Shown: positions 14,724 through 22,517, counted from the first letter of the stretch. The stretch is DNA of 33,527 bases from an uncultured Lachnospiraceae bacterium (GCA_900553635.1 USDU01000003.1:1-33527); one strand, 5' to 3'. The notes: generated by a model not told the origin, from the letters alone. Numbers and translations: made by a program.

Positions 14724-16106
14724 ATGATGAAGCATATGTCTTTAGCAGAAATTGCAACAGCCTGCGGCGGTACCTATGTGGGCGATGACAGCTTAAAAAC
14801 TGTCGAGGTAAACGGCGTGGTCATTGACAGCCGCAAGGTAGAGCCCGGCTATCTCTTCGTGGCCGTAAAAGGCGAGCGGGTTGACGGCCATACCTTCATT
14901 CCGTCCGTCTTCGACAAGGGCGCAGCCTGCGTCCTCTGTGAAGACGCGCCGGAGCAGCCTGCCGGACCTTATATCCAGGTTGCTTCCACGCTGGAGGCCC
15001 TGAAAGCTCTTGCCGCTTATTACCGCAGTGCCCTGACCATACCGGTGGTGGGGATCTCCGGCAGCGTAGGCAAGACCAGCACAAAAGAAATGATTGCCTC
15101 GATTCTCGGACAGCATTTTCACGTACTGAAGACCGAAGGCAATTTCAATAACGAAATCGGCCTGCCGCTGACCATCTTCCGCATCCGAGAAGAACACGAA
15201 GCGGCAGTCCTGGAAATGGGAATCAGCGACTTCGGCGAAATGACCAGGCTTGCCAGCATGGCAAAGCCGACTGTCTGCGTTCTCACCAATATCGGCCTCT
15301 GCCACCTGGAAAACCTGAAAACCCGGGACGGAATCCTGAAGGCCAAAACCGAAATGTTCGACCAGGCCATGCCAGGCGCGCAGATCATCGTAAATGGCGA
15401 CGACGATAAACTCATCACACTAAAAAACCGAACCCCGCAGCCGACCTTCTTCGGCCTAGATCCTTCTCTGGATCTCTACGCCGAAAACGTGGAAAACTTA
15501 GGGCTGGCCGGTAGCCGCTGCGACTTCGTGACCAAAGCAGGCCGCTTCACCGCCACCATTCCGATACCCGGCCACCACATGGTCTACAACGCCCTGGCCG
15601 GTACAGCCGTAGGCCTGGCGCTGGGTCTAACCCTGGACGAGATCCGGGCCGGAATCGAGACTCTGAAGCCCGTCAGCGGTCGAAACCATCTGATCCATAC
15701 GGACAAATGGGATATCCTCGACGACTGTTATAACGCCAACCCAGTCTCCATGGCCGCGTCCCTGGACGTGCTGACCAACGCACTGGGCCGTAAAGTAGCA
15801 ATCCTCGGCGATATGGGCGAGCTGGGTGAAAACGAAAAGCTACTCCATTACAACATAGGCTGCCACGCCGCCGACAACCAGATCGACGCCATCTTCGCCG
15901 TAGGCGAGCTGTCCAAAGAGCTAGTAAAAGGCGTACATGCAAAAGATCCGGACGGTAAGCTTATCTGTAAACACTTTGATACAAAAGAGGCTCTCTTCGA
16001 GGCGCTGCCGCTGCTGCTGATGCAGGGTGACTCCATTCTGGTAAAAGCTTCCCATTTCATGGAGTTCCCGGAGATCGTAAAGTGGCTCGAAGATCACGGC
16101 AACTAA
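14724..16106 (+). CDS. murF: UDP-N-acetylmuramoyl-tripeptide--D-alanyl-D-alanine ligase
   Basis: Mur ligase that adds D-Ala-D-Ala to the UDP-MurNAc-tripeptide; 460 aa. N-terminal UDP-binding domain with VNGVVIDSRKVEPGYLFVAV, then the ATP P-loop VVGISGSVGKTSTKEMI (about residues 108-124), the NEIGLPLTIF segment and the Mur signature DDCYNANPVSMAASL in the C-terminal part. The start codon directly follows the ddl stop (TAAATG), and GAGG within the end of ddl serves as ribosome binding site. A second ATG follows immediately and could also serve. Last gene of the operon; substrate and product connect directly with ddl. Confidence 0.97.
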   Translation: MMKHMSLAEIATACGGTYVGDDSLKTVEVNGVVIDSRKVEPGYLFVAVKGERVDGHTFIPSVFDKGAACVLCEDAPEQPAGPYIQVASTLEALKALAAYYRSALTIPVVGISGSVGKTSTKEMIASILGQHFHVLKTEGNFNNEIGLPLTIFRIREEHEAAVLEMGISDFGEMTRLASMAKPTVCVLTNIGLCHLENLKTRDGILKAKTEMFDQAMPGAQIIVNGDDDKLITLKNRTPQPTFFGLDPSLDLYAENVENLGLAGSRCDFVTKAGRFTATIPIPGHHMVYNALAGTAVGLALGLTLDEIRAGIETLKPVSGRNHLIHTDKWDILDDCYNANPVSMAASLDVLTNALGRKVAILGDMGELGENEKLLHYNIGCHAADNQIDAIFAVGELSKELVKGVHAKDPDGKLICKHFDTKEALFEALPLLLMQGDSILVKASHFMEFPEIVKWLEDHGN

Positions 16107-16161
16107 GACAGCCGGAGACCAAGCGAAAATTTTCCACACACAAGTATACTATTGAGAACCA

Positions 16162-16231
16162 GGGCAGGGACTTTGTAGTTCTCCAGTGTCCGATAAACGC
16201 TGTACACTGGAAAACAACAAAGCCCCTGCCC
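16162..16231. repeat. Long hairpin between convergent murF and ansA
   Basis: Outer arms GGGCAGGGACTTTGT (16162-16176) and ACAAAGCCCCTGCCC (16217-16231) pair over 15 positions with one mismatch. An inner pair, CCAGTGT (16183-16189) and ACACTGG (16204-16210), is perfect. It may stop transcription from both sides, but neither strand has a U-tract after the stem, so a palindromic repeat is an alternative. Confidence 0.55.
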
Positions 16232-16257
16232 GTCCGTCTTCACATACCATTATTTCA

Positions 16258-17259
16258 TTATTGCCCCCGCAACAGATCATTCGCTACCGGCGCATAAAAC
16301 TCCCTCTGAAAGGTATCAAAATCATACCCCTTCCCCAGCAGCCACATCAGCTTCGCCACCAGCGCCTCCGTCGTCATATCATAAGCCTGCAACAGATGAT
16401 AGCGCGACATCGCCTTAAAGCCCACCTCGTAGAGCTCCACATCACTGCCCTCCAGCATAACCTGCGTCGCAATCACCACAATACAATTTTTCCGTGTCAG
16501 GCTTTCCAGCTTATCCAGAAAATTCCGCTCATCCGCAAAGGGAATGCCGCCTACGCCGTAACTCTCAATGATAACCGCGTCATAATTATCTCCAATGTAA
16601 TCCAGAATATCCGGTTTGATACCCGGTACCAGCTTCAATAAGAAAACCTTCGGTGCCAGCTTCTGTGAGAAACTGACCGGCTTATCTTCGCCCTTCAGCT
16701 CCACGTAACGCACCACCCGGTCATTGTCCACGAAAGCCGCTATCGGGTAGTTGATGCTGTCAAAGGCATTGAAGCTCTTAGACCGGACCTTACGGGCCCT
16801 GGTCCCCAGAATCACTTCGCCGTTAAATACCAGATAGACACCATTGACATTTTCCTCGCAGGCAAAGCGGAAGCTGTCTCTCAAATTCTTGCGCGCATCG
16901 GTGATGGTTTTCACCAGCGGTTTTTGAGAACCTGTGATCACGATGGGCTTATGCGGATTCTGAATCATGTAGGACAGAGCCGCAGCCGTATATGCCATGG
17001 TATCCGTCCCGTGTGTGATTACAAAACCATCATAATTGTCAAAGTTTTCTTCTACAGCCTTTTCAATCATCTGCCAGTGCTCCGGCTGAATATTGGTGCT
17101 GTCCACGTTCAGCAACGGAAGAATCTCAATCTCGCAGAAATCCGTGATCTCCGCAAGACTTTTCCGGAGATCTTCCGGGGTAATCCCCGGGCGGAGACCC
17201 TCGTCCGTATCTACCGACGCAATAGTTCCGCCTGTCAGAATCAGTAATATTCGTTTCAT
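16258..17259 (-). CDS. ansA: Type I L-asparaginase
   Basis: Cytoplasmic hydrolase of asparagine to aspartate and ammonia; 333 aa with no signal peptide. The two asparaginase signatures are present: LILTGGTIAS (nucleophile T12) and GFVITHGTDTMAYTA (T85 and D86), followed by ITGSQKPLVKTITDARKN. The start ATG follows AGAAGGGATAATTTTA. Divergent from a FadR-type GntR regulator with tandem 11-bp repeats between the two genes, so this regulator probably controls it. The intergenic DNA holds a possible -10 TATAGT (17280-17285, minus) but no good -35, which fits an activated promoter. Confidence 0.94.
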   Translation of the reverse strand: MKRILLILTGGTIASVDTDEGLRPGITPEDLRKSLAEITDFCEIEILPLLNVDSTNIQPEHWQMIEKAVEENFDNYDGFVITHGTDTMAYTAAALSYMIQNPHKPIVITGSQKPLVKTITDARKNLRDSFRFACEENVNGVYLVFNGEVILGTRARKVRSKSFNAFDSINYPIAAFVDNDRVVRYVELKGEDKPVSFSQKLAPKVFLLKLVPGIKPDILDYIGDNYDAVIIESYGVGGIPFADERNFLDKLESLTRKNCIVVIATQVMLEGSDVELYEVGFKAMSRYHLLQAYDMTTEALVAKLMWLLGKGYDFDTFQREFYAPVANDLLRGQ

Positions 17260-17325
17260 TAAAATTATCCCTTTCTTCTACTATAAAAAACCCTCTACAT
17301 AAGCCTGTGATTTCGTTTGTATATA

Positions 17326-17347
17326 TGTATATCACATGTATATCACA
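17326..17347. promoter_or_regulatory. Tandem 11-bp direct repeats, candidate regulator site
   Basis: TGTATATCACA occurs twice with no gap (17326-17336 and 17337-17347). TGTGAT at 17306-17311 adds an inverted ATCACA half. The site lies in the 211-nt space between ansA and the divergent GntR gene, about 40 nt upstream of a possible ansA -10 and 48 nt upstream of the gntR -35. Confidence 0.5.
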
Positions 17348-17394
17348 GAAATACATAATGGTCAATAGGTTTTCTGAAATTTTCTGTTCTCCCA

Positions 17395-17423
17395 TTGATA
17401 CTTGTCTGAAATACCTTTATAAT
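17395..17423 (+). promoter_or_regulatory. Promoter of the FadR-type regulator gene
   Basis: TTGATA (17395-17400), 17 nt, then a perfect TATAAT (17418-17423). Only one -35 base differs from consensus, making this among the strongest predicted vegetative promoters in the window. Confidence 0.8.
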
Positions 17424-17470
17424 AAATTTAAATTCATCTGTTTATTAAAGAATTTAGGAGAAGTAGAGCT

Positions 17471-18112
17471 ATGGCATTGACTTTGAATCAGAAAAATCTT
17501 TCCGCCACGGAGACGATTCTGGAACAGCTTCGAAATGACATTAATAATTTTGTTTATGACGAGCATTTTATTACAGAAGCAGAAGTTTCCGCACACTTTC
17601 AGGTAAGTCGGACCCCTGCAAGGGAAGCATTAAATACCCTGTGCCAGGAAGGAATCCTCGATAAGATTCCAAGAAAGGGCTATCTCATCCGCAAGCTTTC
17701 GTTCTCCGAGCTGCAGCAGCTCTGCCAGTACCGCTCCATTCTGGAATGCGGGGCCGTGGAATACGCAATACGATTTGCTTCCGACTCTGAACTGGACAAA
17801 ATCTCTGAACTGGCCAATCAGAAAATCGATCCGGACGATCCGGATTTCTATAACCAATATCATGCGCTGAACCTGACTTTTCATCTTTCTATCGCCAGGC
17901 TCACAAAAAATGTATATCTCATCTCCGCCCTTGAAAATGTATTTAACCGGCTTCGCAGAGATCTCCTGATAGACGGACGTTCTAATCTGGAGAATTCTCT
18001 CGATATGCATATTCAGCTTGCGGCTGCCATGAAGAAACGGGATCTGGAACAGGCGCATCGTATCACCGCCGACCAGATCGATTTTGTAGAAAAACGACTT
18101 TATCTGCATTGA
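17471..18112 (+). CDS. GntR-family (FadR subfamily) regulator with altered metal site
   Basis: A 213-aa regulator. The winged helix contains VSAHFQVSRTPAREALNTLCQEGIL (about 39-63) and the wing KIPRKGYLIRKL. The C-terminal FCD domain is recognisable, but the usual metal ligands are changed: the Asp of the DxxxH pair is Asn (N134 in NLTFH, with H138 kept), H180 is kept, and the last His is Gln (Q202 in ADQIDF). The sister protein at 7360-8055 keeps all four. Ligand binding here may therefore be metal-independent. It is divergent from ansA, its most likely target, and probably autoregulated. Ribosome binding site TAGGAGAAGTAGAGCT before the ATG; a strong bidirectional terminator follows. Confidence 0.9.
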   Translation: MALTLNQKNLSATETILEQLRNDINNFVYDEHFITEAEVSAHFQVSRTPAREALNTLCQEGILDKIPRKGYLIRKLSFSELQQLCQYRSILECGAVEYAIRFASDSELDKISELANQKIDPDDPDFYNQYHALNLTFHLSIARLTKNVYLISALENVFNRLRRDLLIDGRSNLENSLDMHIQLAAAMKKRDLEQAHRITADQIDFVEKRLYLH

Positions 18113-18171
18113 GCCTCCATTCTGTCATCTCATCTCTAAAATGTAATTATTTTATATTTTCGAAAGTGCAT

Positions 18172-18222
18172 GAGTATAAAAAAATATCCCCTGCATCGCT
18201 ACAGGAGATATTTTTTATACTC
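18172..18222. terminator. Bidirectional rho-independent terminator
   Basis: Arms GAGTATAAAAAAATATC (18172-18188) and GATATTTTTTATACTC (18207-18222) pair with one bulged A, capped by CCCTG and CAGG around the loop. Each strand carries a T-run in its 3' arm. It separates the convergent FadR-type regulator and rsiV-like genes. Confidence 0.85.
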
Positions 18223-18224
18223 TT

Positions 18225-19175
18225 TTACTGCACGAACCCATCCTGCACAATATCCTGAATCACCTCGGTGGGAATCACAAATTCCACGCTGCCCATGCTC
18301 ATGGGAGCCACTTCTCCTTCGTCAAATACGATAACCAGCCTGCCCTCCTCGTTGATGTAGAAGGTGGTGTCCGCTGTAATAGACTTGAAATCCCATTCCG
18401 GAATATCGCTGTCCAGCCAGTAAGTGACATTCTCATCGGCAGCCATCTGCTCCTTCATCTGCTCCTTAATATTCGCTGTAATCGGATCGATGAAGTTGGT
18501 GCCTTTTTTGAAGATACCGCTTAAGTTAATCATCTTACCGGTCTGCTTGTCGATATGGTATATTTTTACTGTTTCTTCGCCGCTGGCCATGACTACCAGC
18601 TTGTCAAAGCGGATAGAGAAAAGGCGGTCCGAATCGGTAATCACCTGATAATCCAGATCCACTGCCTGATATCCCTGGCCATCTGCGGCCTCCACGTCTG
18701 CCTGATACTGGGCAATAATCTCGTCGGTGTATTCCTGGATGCTCTGGTTGATGGCGTTGGTGCTTTCCTGATTGACGGTGCCGTCTTCATTTTTCACCTC
18801 TACCTCCGGCACCTTAACGTCGGCGTACATCTGATTGGTGCTGTCCTGATATTCCCGGAAGGTGACAACCTCCGCGATAGCTCCGATGACCGGTATTTTC
18901 GCCATGGCGTGGGCGATGCTTGCTCCGGAATTGGCCATAACTGTGATGGCGATCAGTGCGGCTGCGGCCGCTCCTCCGACGGTTTTTGCAAAGGTAATCA
19001 TTTTATTATTTTTCTTTTTCATGGGCTTCTTCTTCCTTTCTATGGTGGTCTGTCGTTCCGTTTCCATATCTTTTTTTGCTTCCCGGATGCCTGTCTCTAC
19101 GCGCTGTCTCAGCTCTGCGGGAATGAAAATCTCATGGTATTCCTGATTCATTTTATCTAACCTCTCATCCTTCAT
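18225..19175 (-). CDS. RsiV-family anti-sigma factor (DUF4163/DUF3298-like)
   Basis: A 316-aa single-pass membrane anti-sigma factor. The cytoplasmic N-terminus (about residues 1-58) should hold the sigma factor. One transmembrane helix covers about 62-83 (FAKTVGGAAAAALIAITVMA). The extracellular part resembles RsiV: a DUF4163-like segment around VTDSDRLFSIRFDKLVVMASGEETVKIYHI and a DUF3298-like segment around GKMINLSGIFKKGTNF to the C-terminus. In Bacillus subtilis and C. difficile RsiV binds lysozyme and is then cleaved to free SigV. Whether this homologue senses lysozyme cannot be read from sequence. The gene overlaps its sigma gene by 11 nt, and AAGGAG lies within the end of the sigma gene. 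Confidence 0.87.
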   Translation of the reverse strand: MKDERLDKMNQEYHEIFIPAELRQRVETGIREAKKDMETERQTTIERKKKPMKKKNNKMITFAKTVGGAAAAALIAITVMANSGASIAHAMAKIPVIGAIAEVVTFREYQDSTNQMYADVKVPEVEVKNEDGTVNQESTNAINQSIQEYTDEIIAQYQADVEAADGQGYQAVDLDYQVITDSDRLFSIRFDKLVVMASGEETVKIYHIDKQTGKMINLSGIFKKGTNFIDPITANIKEQMKEQMAADENVTYWLDSDIPEWDFKSITADTTFYINEEGRLVIVFDEGEVAPMSMGSVEFVIPTEVIQDIVQDGFVQ

Positions 19176-19659
19176 AGCGCAGCTCTCCTTCCGTTAATTG
19201 AACCCGGAGCTTCTTCAGGCTCCGATACAATATGGTTTTGACGGTATTCGTATTTTCGTGCAGAATACGGGCGATGTCATCCAGCTTCTGATCTTCGAAA
19301 AACCTTAAGATCACCACTGCTTTTTCCCGCTCATCCAGAATTTTCAAGGCCTCCAGGGTATCGAAGTCCTGATAGGTATCCTCTTTGCCGGTCTCGCCTG
19401 CCGCATCAAGTTCTGTCTCATTTTTCCGGCTGCGGATGTAATCCACGGCTGTATTCATCACAATGCGCCAGAGCCAGGTGCGGATGTAGCTCTCCTGCTG
19501 TACCTTGGACGCATTTTTTATGGCTTTATATACACTTTCCTGTACGATGTCCAGGGCGTCTTCTTCGTTTCTTACGTAAGTGTAGGCCAGCCGGTACATG
19601 GCTTCGTAGCTGTCCAGGATCTGGTCTTCCACTTTTTGCTGTAAAGACGGTGTCTTCAT
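19165..19659 (-). CDS. ECF RNA polymerase sigma factor (SigV-like by context)
   Basis: A 164-aa extracytoplasmic-function sigma factor with only regions 2 and 4. Region 2: YRLAYTYVRNEEDALDIVQE, then SYIRTWLWRIVMNTAVDYIR. Region 4: LKILDEREKAVVILRFFEDQ, then DDIARILHENTNTVKTILYR with the helix-turn-helix. Its stop overlaps the start of the RsiV-like gene (11 nt), the usual arrangement for sigma and cognate anti-sigma. An ECF-type promoter (CAAAAC-17-CGTCTA) directly upstream suggests positive autoregulation. AAGGAG lies 13 nt before the ATG, a rather long spacing. The SigV name rests on the RsiV partner. Confidence 0.92.
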   Translation of the reverse strand: MKTPSLQQKVEDQILDSYEAMYRLAYTYVRNEEDALDIVQESVYKAIKNASKVQQESYIRTWLWRIVMNTAVDYIRSRKNETELDAAGETGKEDTYQDFDTLEALKILDEREKAVVILRFFEDQKLDDIARILHENTNTVKTILYRSLKKLRVQLTEGELRYEG

Positions 19660-19701
19660 CTTTCGTTACGCTCTCCTTCCTATTTCTTCACTTCTATCTA
19701 T

Positions 19702-19730
19702 TAGACGGCACGCTTTTATAAAAAGTTTTG
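19702..19730 (-). promoter_or_regulatory. ECF-type autoregulatory promoter
   Basis: On the minus strand CAAAAC (19725-19730), 17 nt, then CGTCTA (19702-19707). The AAC and CGTC cores with this spacing match the ECF family that includes Bacillus SigV, SigW and SigX. It lies about 40 nt before the sigma start codon. Confidence 0.7.
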
Positions 19731-19759
19731 AGAATTTTATCTTTTTCATTTTCTGCTAT

Positions 19760-19815
19760 AAAAATTACCCTGAAGAAAAGCCTGTGTCAACCGGCATTTT
19801 CTGTCAAGGTAATTT
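19760..19815 (-). terminator. Terminator after the TPM-domain gene
   Basis: On the minus strand a long interrupted stem pairs AATTACC with GGTAATT at the base and AGAAAATGCC with GGCTTTTCT nearer the loop, then runs into TTTTTATAG. It begins about 20 nt after the TPM gene and separates it from the sigma operon promoter. Confidence 0.75.
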
Positions 19816-19834
19816 CAAATTCTCTCTATCGCTT

Positions 19835-20764
19835 TTAGAAGCTGTGTCCGCCTCCAGAGCTGCCTCCGGAATCGCCTCCTCCGGAACTGCCTCCGCCGCC
19901 GCTGAAGCCGCCACCGCCGCCGGATCCGGAGCTTTCGGATTCGGTATAGGTGTAGGTGCGTATACACTCTTTCGTGGTCTTCAGGGTGAATTTATTGGTT
20001 TCGAAGGGCTTCACGTTCCATTTTTCTTTGCTCGCCGTCATGCTCCGCGATATGCGCAGGTACAGATAATTGATCAGAAAGCCCAGGATAATCGCCAGGA
20101 ACAGGTTGTTGATACGCTGCATGGGCCGCCGGATACTGCTGCCGGTGAGAAGACGCTGACACTGCTCGAAGGCTCCGATGGCGCAGTCATCGTAGCGTCT
20201 GGCACTGGCCAGGCGGTAGATATTATCCGTAATGGAGTTGGCGTCCCGGTTGCGAATAATGTGGCGGGTGGGGCCGGTACAGTACAGATAGATTTCCCGG
20301 TTATACATGTCGATGGCGAACATGACCACCGGCGCTTTCTTGGAACTGCCATAGTAACCCGCGCAGATCTTCTCGCAGACCGTCGCCGTGTCGGAAGCTT
20401 CATATTCGTCCGTGGTATAGAAAATGACGTTAGCGTACTCGGAGATAGGCTCCATGCTGGCCAGAACCGCCTCCTTTTCGTCGTCTCCCACCAATTCTGC
20501 CTTGTCCCGGTAAATGACGTCGTAACCCAGGCCGTCATAATATTCCGGCTCGTCGGGATTACGGGTGGAGCCGGTACCGTCTGTAGCTGTTAAGGCTGAG
20601 ATCTGCTTTTCTGTCACCTCTGCCTTAGACGTCTGCGCCTGTTTCACAGCTGTTTCCGCCGAAATTCTTTCCACGAAAAAACTGCCCAGACCGACGCCCA
20701 AAATCACCGCGCACACAATCCCTGTTTTACAAAGAAGGCGCTTTTTCTCTCTCCTTCTACTCAC
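19835..20764 (-). CDS. TPM-domain membrane protein with Gly/Ser tail
   Basis: A 309-aa protein. After a basic start, residues about 13-29 form a signal anchor (TGIVCAVILGVGLGSFF). The extracytoplasmic part has the TPM (YgcG-like) pattern: YANVIFYTTDEYEASDTATV, then KAPVVMFAIDMYNREIYLYC and DDCAIGAFEQCQRLL. A second membrane helix follows (NNLFLAIILGFLINYLYL). The last 40 residues are almost only Gly and Ser, ending GGGHSF, a common feature of TPM proteins. Members act in photosystem repair in plants or have unknown roles in bacteria. The start is GTG at 20762-20764 with AGGAGG upstream, overlapping the stop of the zinc-ribbon gene (GTGAGTAG), so the two are translationally coupled. Confidence 0.88.
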   Translation of the reverse strand: MSRRREKKRLLCKTGIVCAVILGVGLGSFFVERISAETAVKQAQTSKAEVTEKQISALTATDGTGSTRNPDEPEYYDGLGYDVIYRDKAELVGDDEKEAVLASMEPISEYANVIFYTTDEYEASDTATVCEKICAGYYGSSKKAPVVMFAIDMYNREIYLYCTGPTRHIIRNRDANSITDNIYRLASARRYDDCAIGAFEQCQRLLTGSSIRRPMQRINNLFLAIILGFLINYLYLRISRSMTASKEKWNVKPFETNKFTLKTTKECIRTYTYTESESSGSGGGGGFSGGGGSSGGGDSGGSSGGGHSF

Positions 20765-22349
20765 GGTTATGCCCTCCTTTGTATAGCTCGAACTGCGGCA
20801 TGGGCCGGGAACAGCTCAGGTTGTAGTCTCGGATGATTTCCAATAGCATCAGAATATCTACGCCGAAAGCCGCCATAATCGCTCCGTAATACCACAGGTC
20901 CTCCACCGGGTTTACATAAGCTGTCACTCCAAGTAGCAGCGTCACAAACAGGCAAATCCAGTCTGCCGGAAGGGTCCGGGTCCGATTTTTCCAGAGCTTC
21001 GTCCGCTTCGGCATATCCTTCAGCAAAATTACCAGCTGGAACGCCGCCGAAACCAGCGCCAAAAATATCTTCAGTGACTTGCTGCTCTCTATGTAGGCGG
21101 TATCGCTGAAAATGACTATGATAAAGGCAAGCAGGAAAATTGCGATGGGCGCTCCGATAATGCAGGCCACCACAACCAGAGCTATCCGCCATTTATCGTT
21201 GTTCAGATGCTTTTTCCGATGCTTCTTCTTTACTTTATATTCCCGCTCAATCTCACGCCGGTACAGCTTTTGAATATTGGAATGCCAGAGCAGGCACAGC
21301 ACCATGTTAAACAGCGCCGTAATACCCAGCATGGTCTTCGCCGTAAACATCAGATCCTGAAACAGGCTGAACACCACGAACAGTACGGCTGCAATAATCA
21401 GAGATACTTTCGTAAATTTCTTCTGATCTACCGGCACGTCGCAGCTGATATTTTTATTCCGGCCCTCGATGGCTGCGTAAGCCACACGTCCACCGTTCCG
21501 GTAGGACATGAACCAGACCGGCTTCAACACGTCGCCTGCATGCCGGATATGAAGAATCGGCTCACAGGTGGCACGGGTAGCTTCCATACCGGCCAGATTA
21601 TCATTGAGCTGATTTTCCAGCTGCTGGCCCGCCACCGCCCGGGCGTAGGGCTCGTAGACCTCCGGCGGCACATCGGCGGTATCCGCGTAGAAACCGCAGA
21701 GAAAGCCCGGCGCGAAAAGCCGTCCGCCACCCCGGTCTATTCCGTCCTGAATCCACTCGCTCTGCTCATCCGGGAAGGATGAGGACGCCGCATGGGTGAT
21801 ATCGCTCACTTTACCCGAGGCTTCGACGTTCATATTCCATTCCTTTACTGTATAGTGCCGCTTTCCTTTTTTCTTACCGGTATAGGTGGTGGTCTTTCCC
21901 TTCAGCTGATACGCGCCCCCGGCCTCCGCCTCGTAGGAATGACTGGGCACATAGATACCGCGAAATTCATGTTCGGCCTCCGGATTCTTGTATTCCTCCG
22001 GCACATAAGAGCACTTGGCGATAAATTCCCGGAACCGTTTCCGGCAGTCCTTCTTATCCACAGTAAATGGGAAAATGCGGAACGGAACCTTGATCTGCTC
22101 CGTCCTCTGCTGCAACACCGCAGACGCGCCGCAATAGCTGCAAAAGCCCGCGATGGTATGATCATTGGTGTAGATTTCACCGCCGCACTGGGGGCAGCGA
22201 AAGGCCTGGATCTCGTACAGATCTTGTTCTGCGTCCTTCTCGCGCTTGATTGAGTCCACGTCAAAGCTGCTGCGACAGCTTCCGCATTTCAGCCTGCCAA
22301 GCTTAATATCATACAGCAGCTCGCTGCCGCAGTTTGGGCATCCGTACAT
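20757..22349 (-). CDS. Zinc-ribbon multi-pass membrane protein, partner of TPM protein
   Basis: A 530-aa protein of unknown function. The N-terminus carries two zinc ribbons: CPNCG with CGSC (about residues 4-30) and CPQCG with CSYCG (about 52-77). A soluble middle part follows (RGIYVPSHSYEAEAGGAY, KEWNMNVEASGKVSDI, and PVWFMSYRNGGRVAYAAI). The C-terminal third has about six hydrophobic helices, for example SLIIAAVLFVVFSLF, ALVVVACIIGAPIAIFLLAF and YGAIMAAFGVDILMLLEII. I start at the ATG 22347-22349, 8 nt after GGAGG; a GTG three codons earlier overlaps that Shine-Dalgarno. The arrangement of cytosolic zinc ribbon, membrane bundle and coupled TPM protein suggests one envelope complex. The role is not known. 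Confidence 0.85.
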   Translation of the reverse strand: MYGCPNCGSELLYDIKLGRLKCGSCRSSFDVDSIKREKDAEQDLYEIQAFRCPQCGGEIYTNDHTIAGFCSYCGASAVLQQRTEQIKVPFRIFPFTVDKKDCRKRFREFIAKCSYVPEEYKNPEAEHEFRGIYVPSHSYEAEAGGAYQLKGKTTTYTGKKKGKRHYTVKEWNMNVEASGKVSDITHAASSSFPDEQSEWIQDGIDRGGGRLFAPGFLCGFYADTADVPPEVYEPYARAVAGQQLENQLNDNLAGMEATRATCEPILHIRHAGDVLKPVWFMSYRNGGRVAYAAIEGRNKNISCDVPVDQKKFTKVSLIIAAVLFVVFSLFQDLMFTAKTMLGITALFNMVLCLLWHSNIQKLYRREIEREYKVKKKHRKKHLNNDKWRIALVVVACIIGAPIAIFLLAFIIVIFSDTAYIESSKSLKIFLALVSAAFQLVILLKDMPKRTKLWKNRTRTLPADWICLFVTLLLGVTAYVNPVEDLWYYGAIMAAFGVDILMLLEIIRDYNLSCSRPMPQFELYKGGHNRE

Positions 22350-22397
22350 GGGGTTCACCTCCGTATTTTCGAAACTGGAATTTTACAAATTGCCTTG

Positions 22398-22447
22398 AAC
22401 TTATCCCTATTGTATCAAATTTCGCAGCATGATGTATAGGATAAGTT
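22398..22447. promoter_or_regulatory. Inverted repeat in the divergent zinc-ribbon/AGCS spacer
   Basis: AACTTATCC (22398-22406) and GGATAAGTT (22439-22447) are perfect inverted arms 32 nt apart. They lie midway between the divergent starts and could be two half-sites of one regulator, or a cruciform. The 168-nt spacer otherwise shows a TATAAT on plus near 22484 without a convincing -35. Confidence 0.4.
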
Positions 22448-22517
22448 GCCACATTTTCGCATAATTTTTCCGGCTATTCATATAATACATCAGATCTTTT
22501 CTTCGGGTATCTATCTT

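Noticed and set aside
13689..14735. Minus-strand ORF of 348 aa
   Set aside because: Antisense to ddl; produced by codon bias of the real gene.
22359..22517. Riboswitch upstream of the AGCS gene
   Set aside because: Glycine riboswitches often precede such symporters, but I see no tandem glycine aptamer core here, only an inverted repeat.
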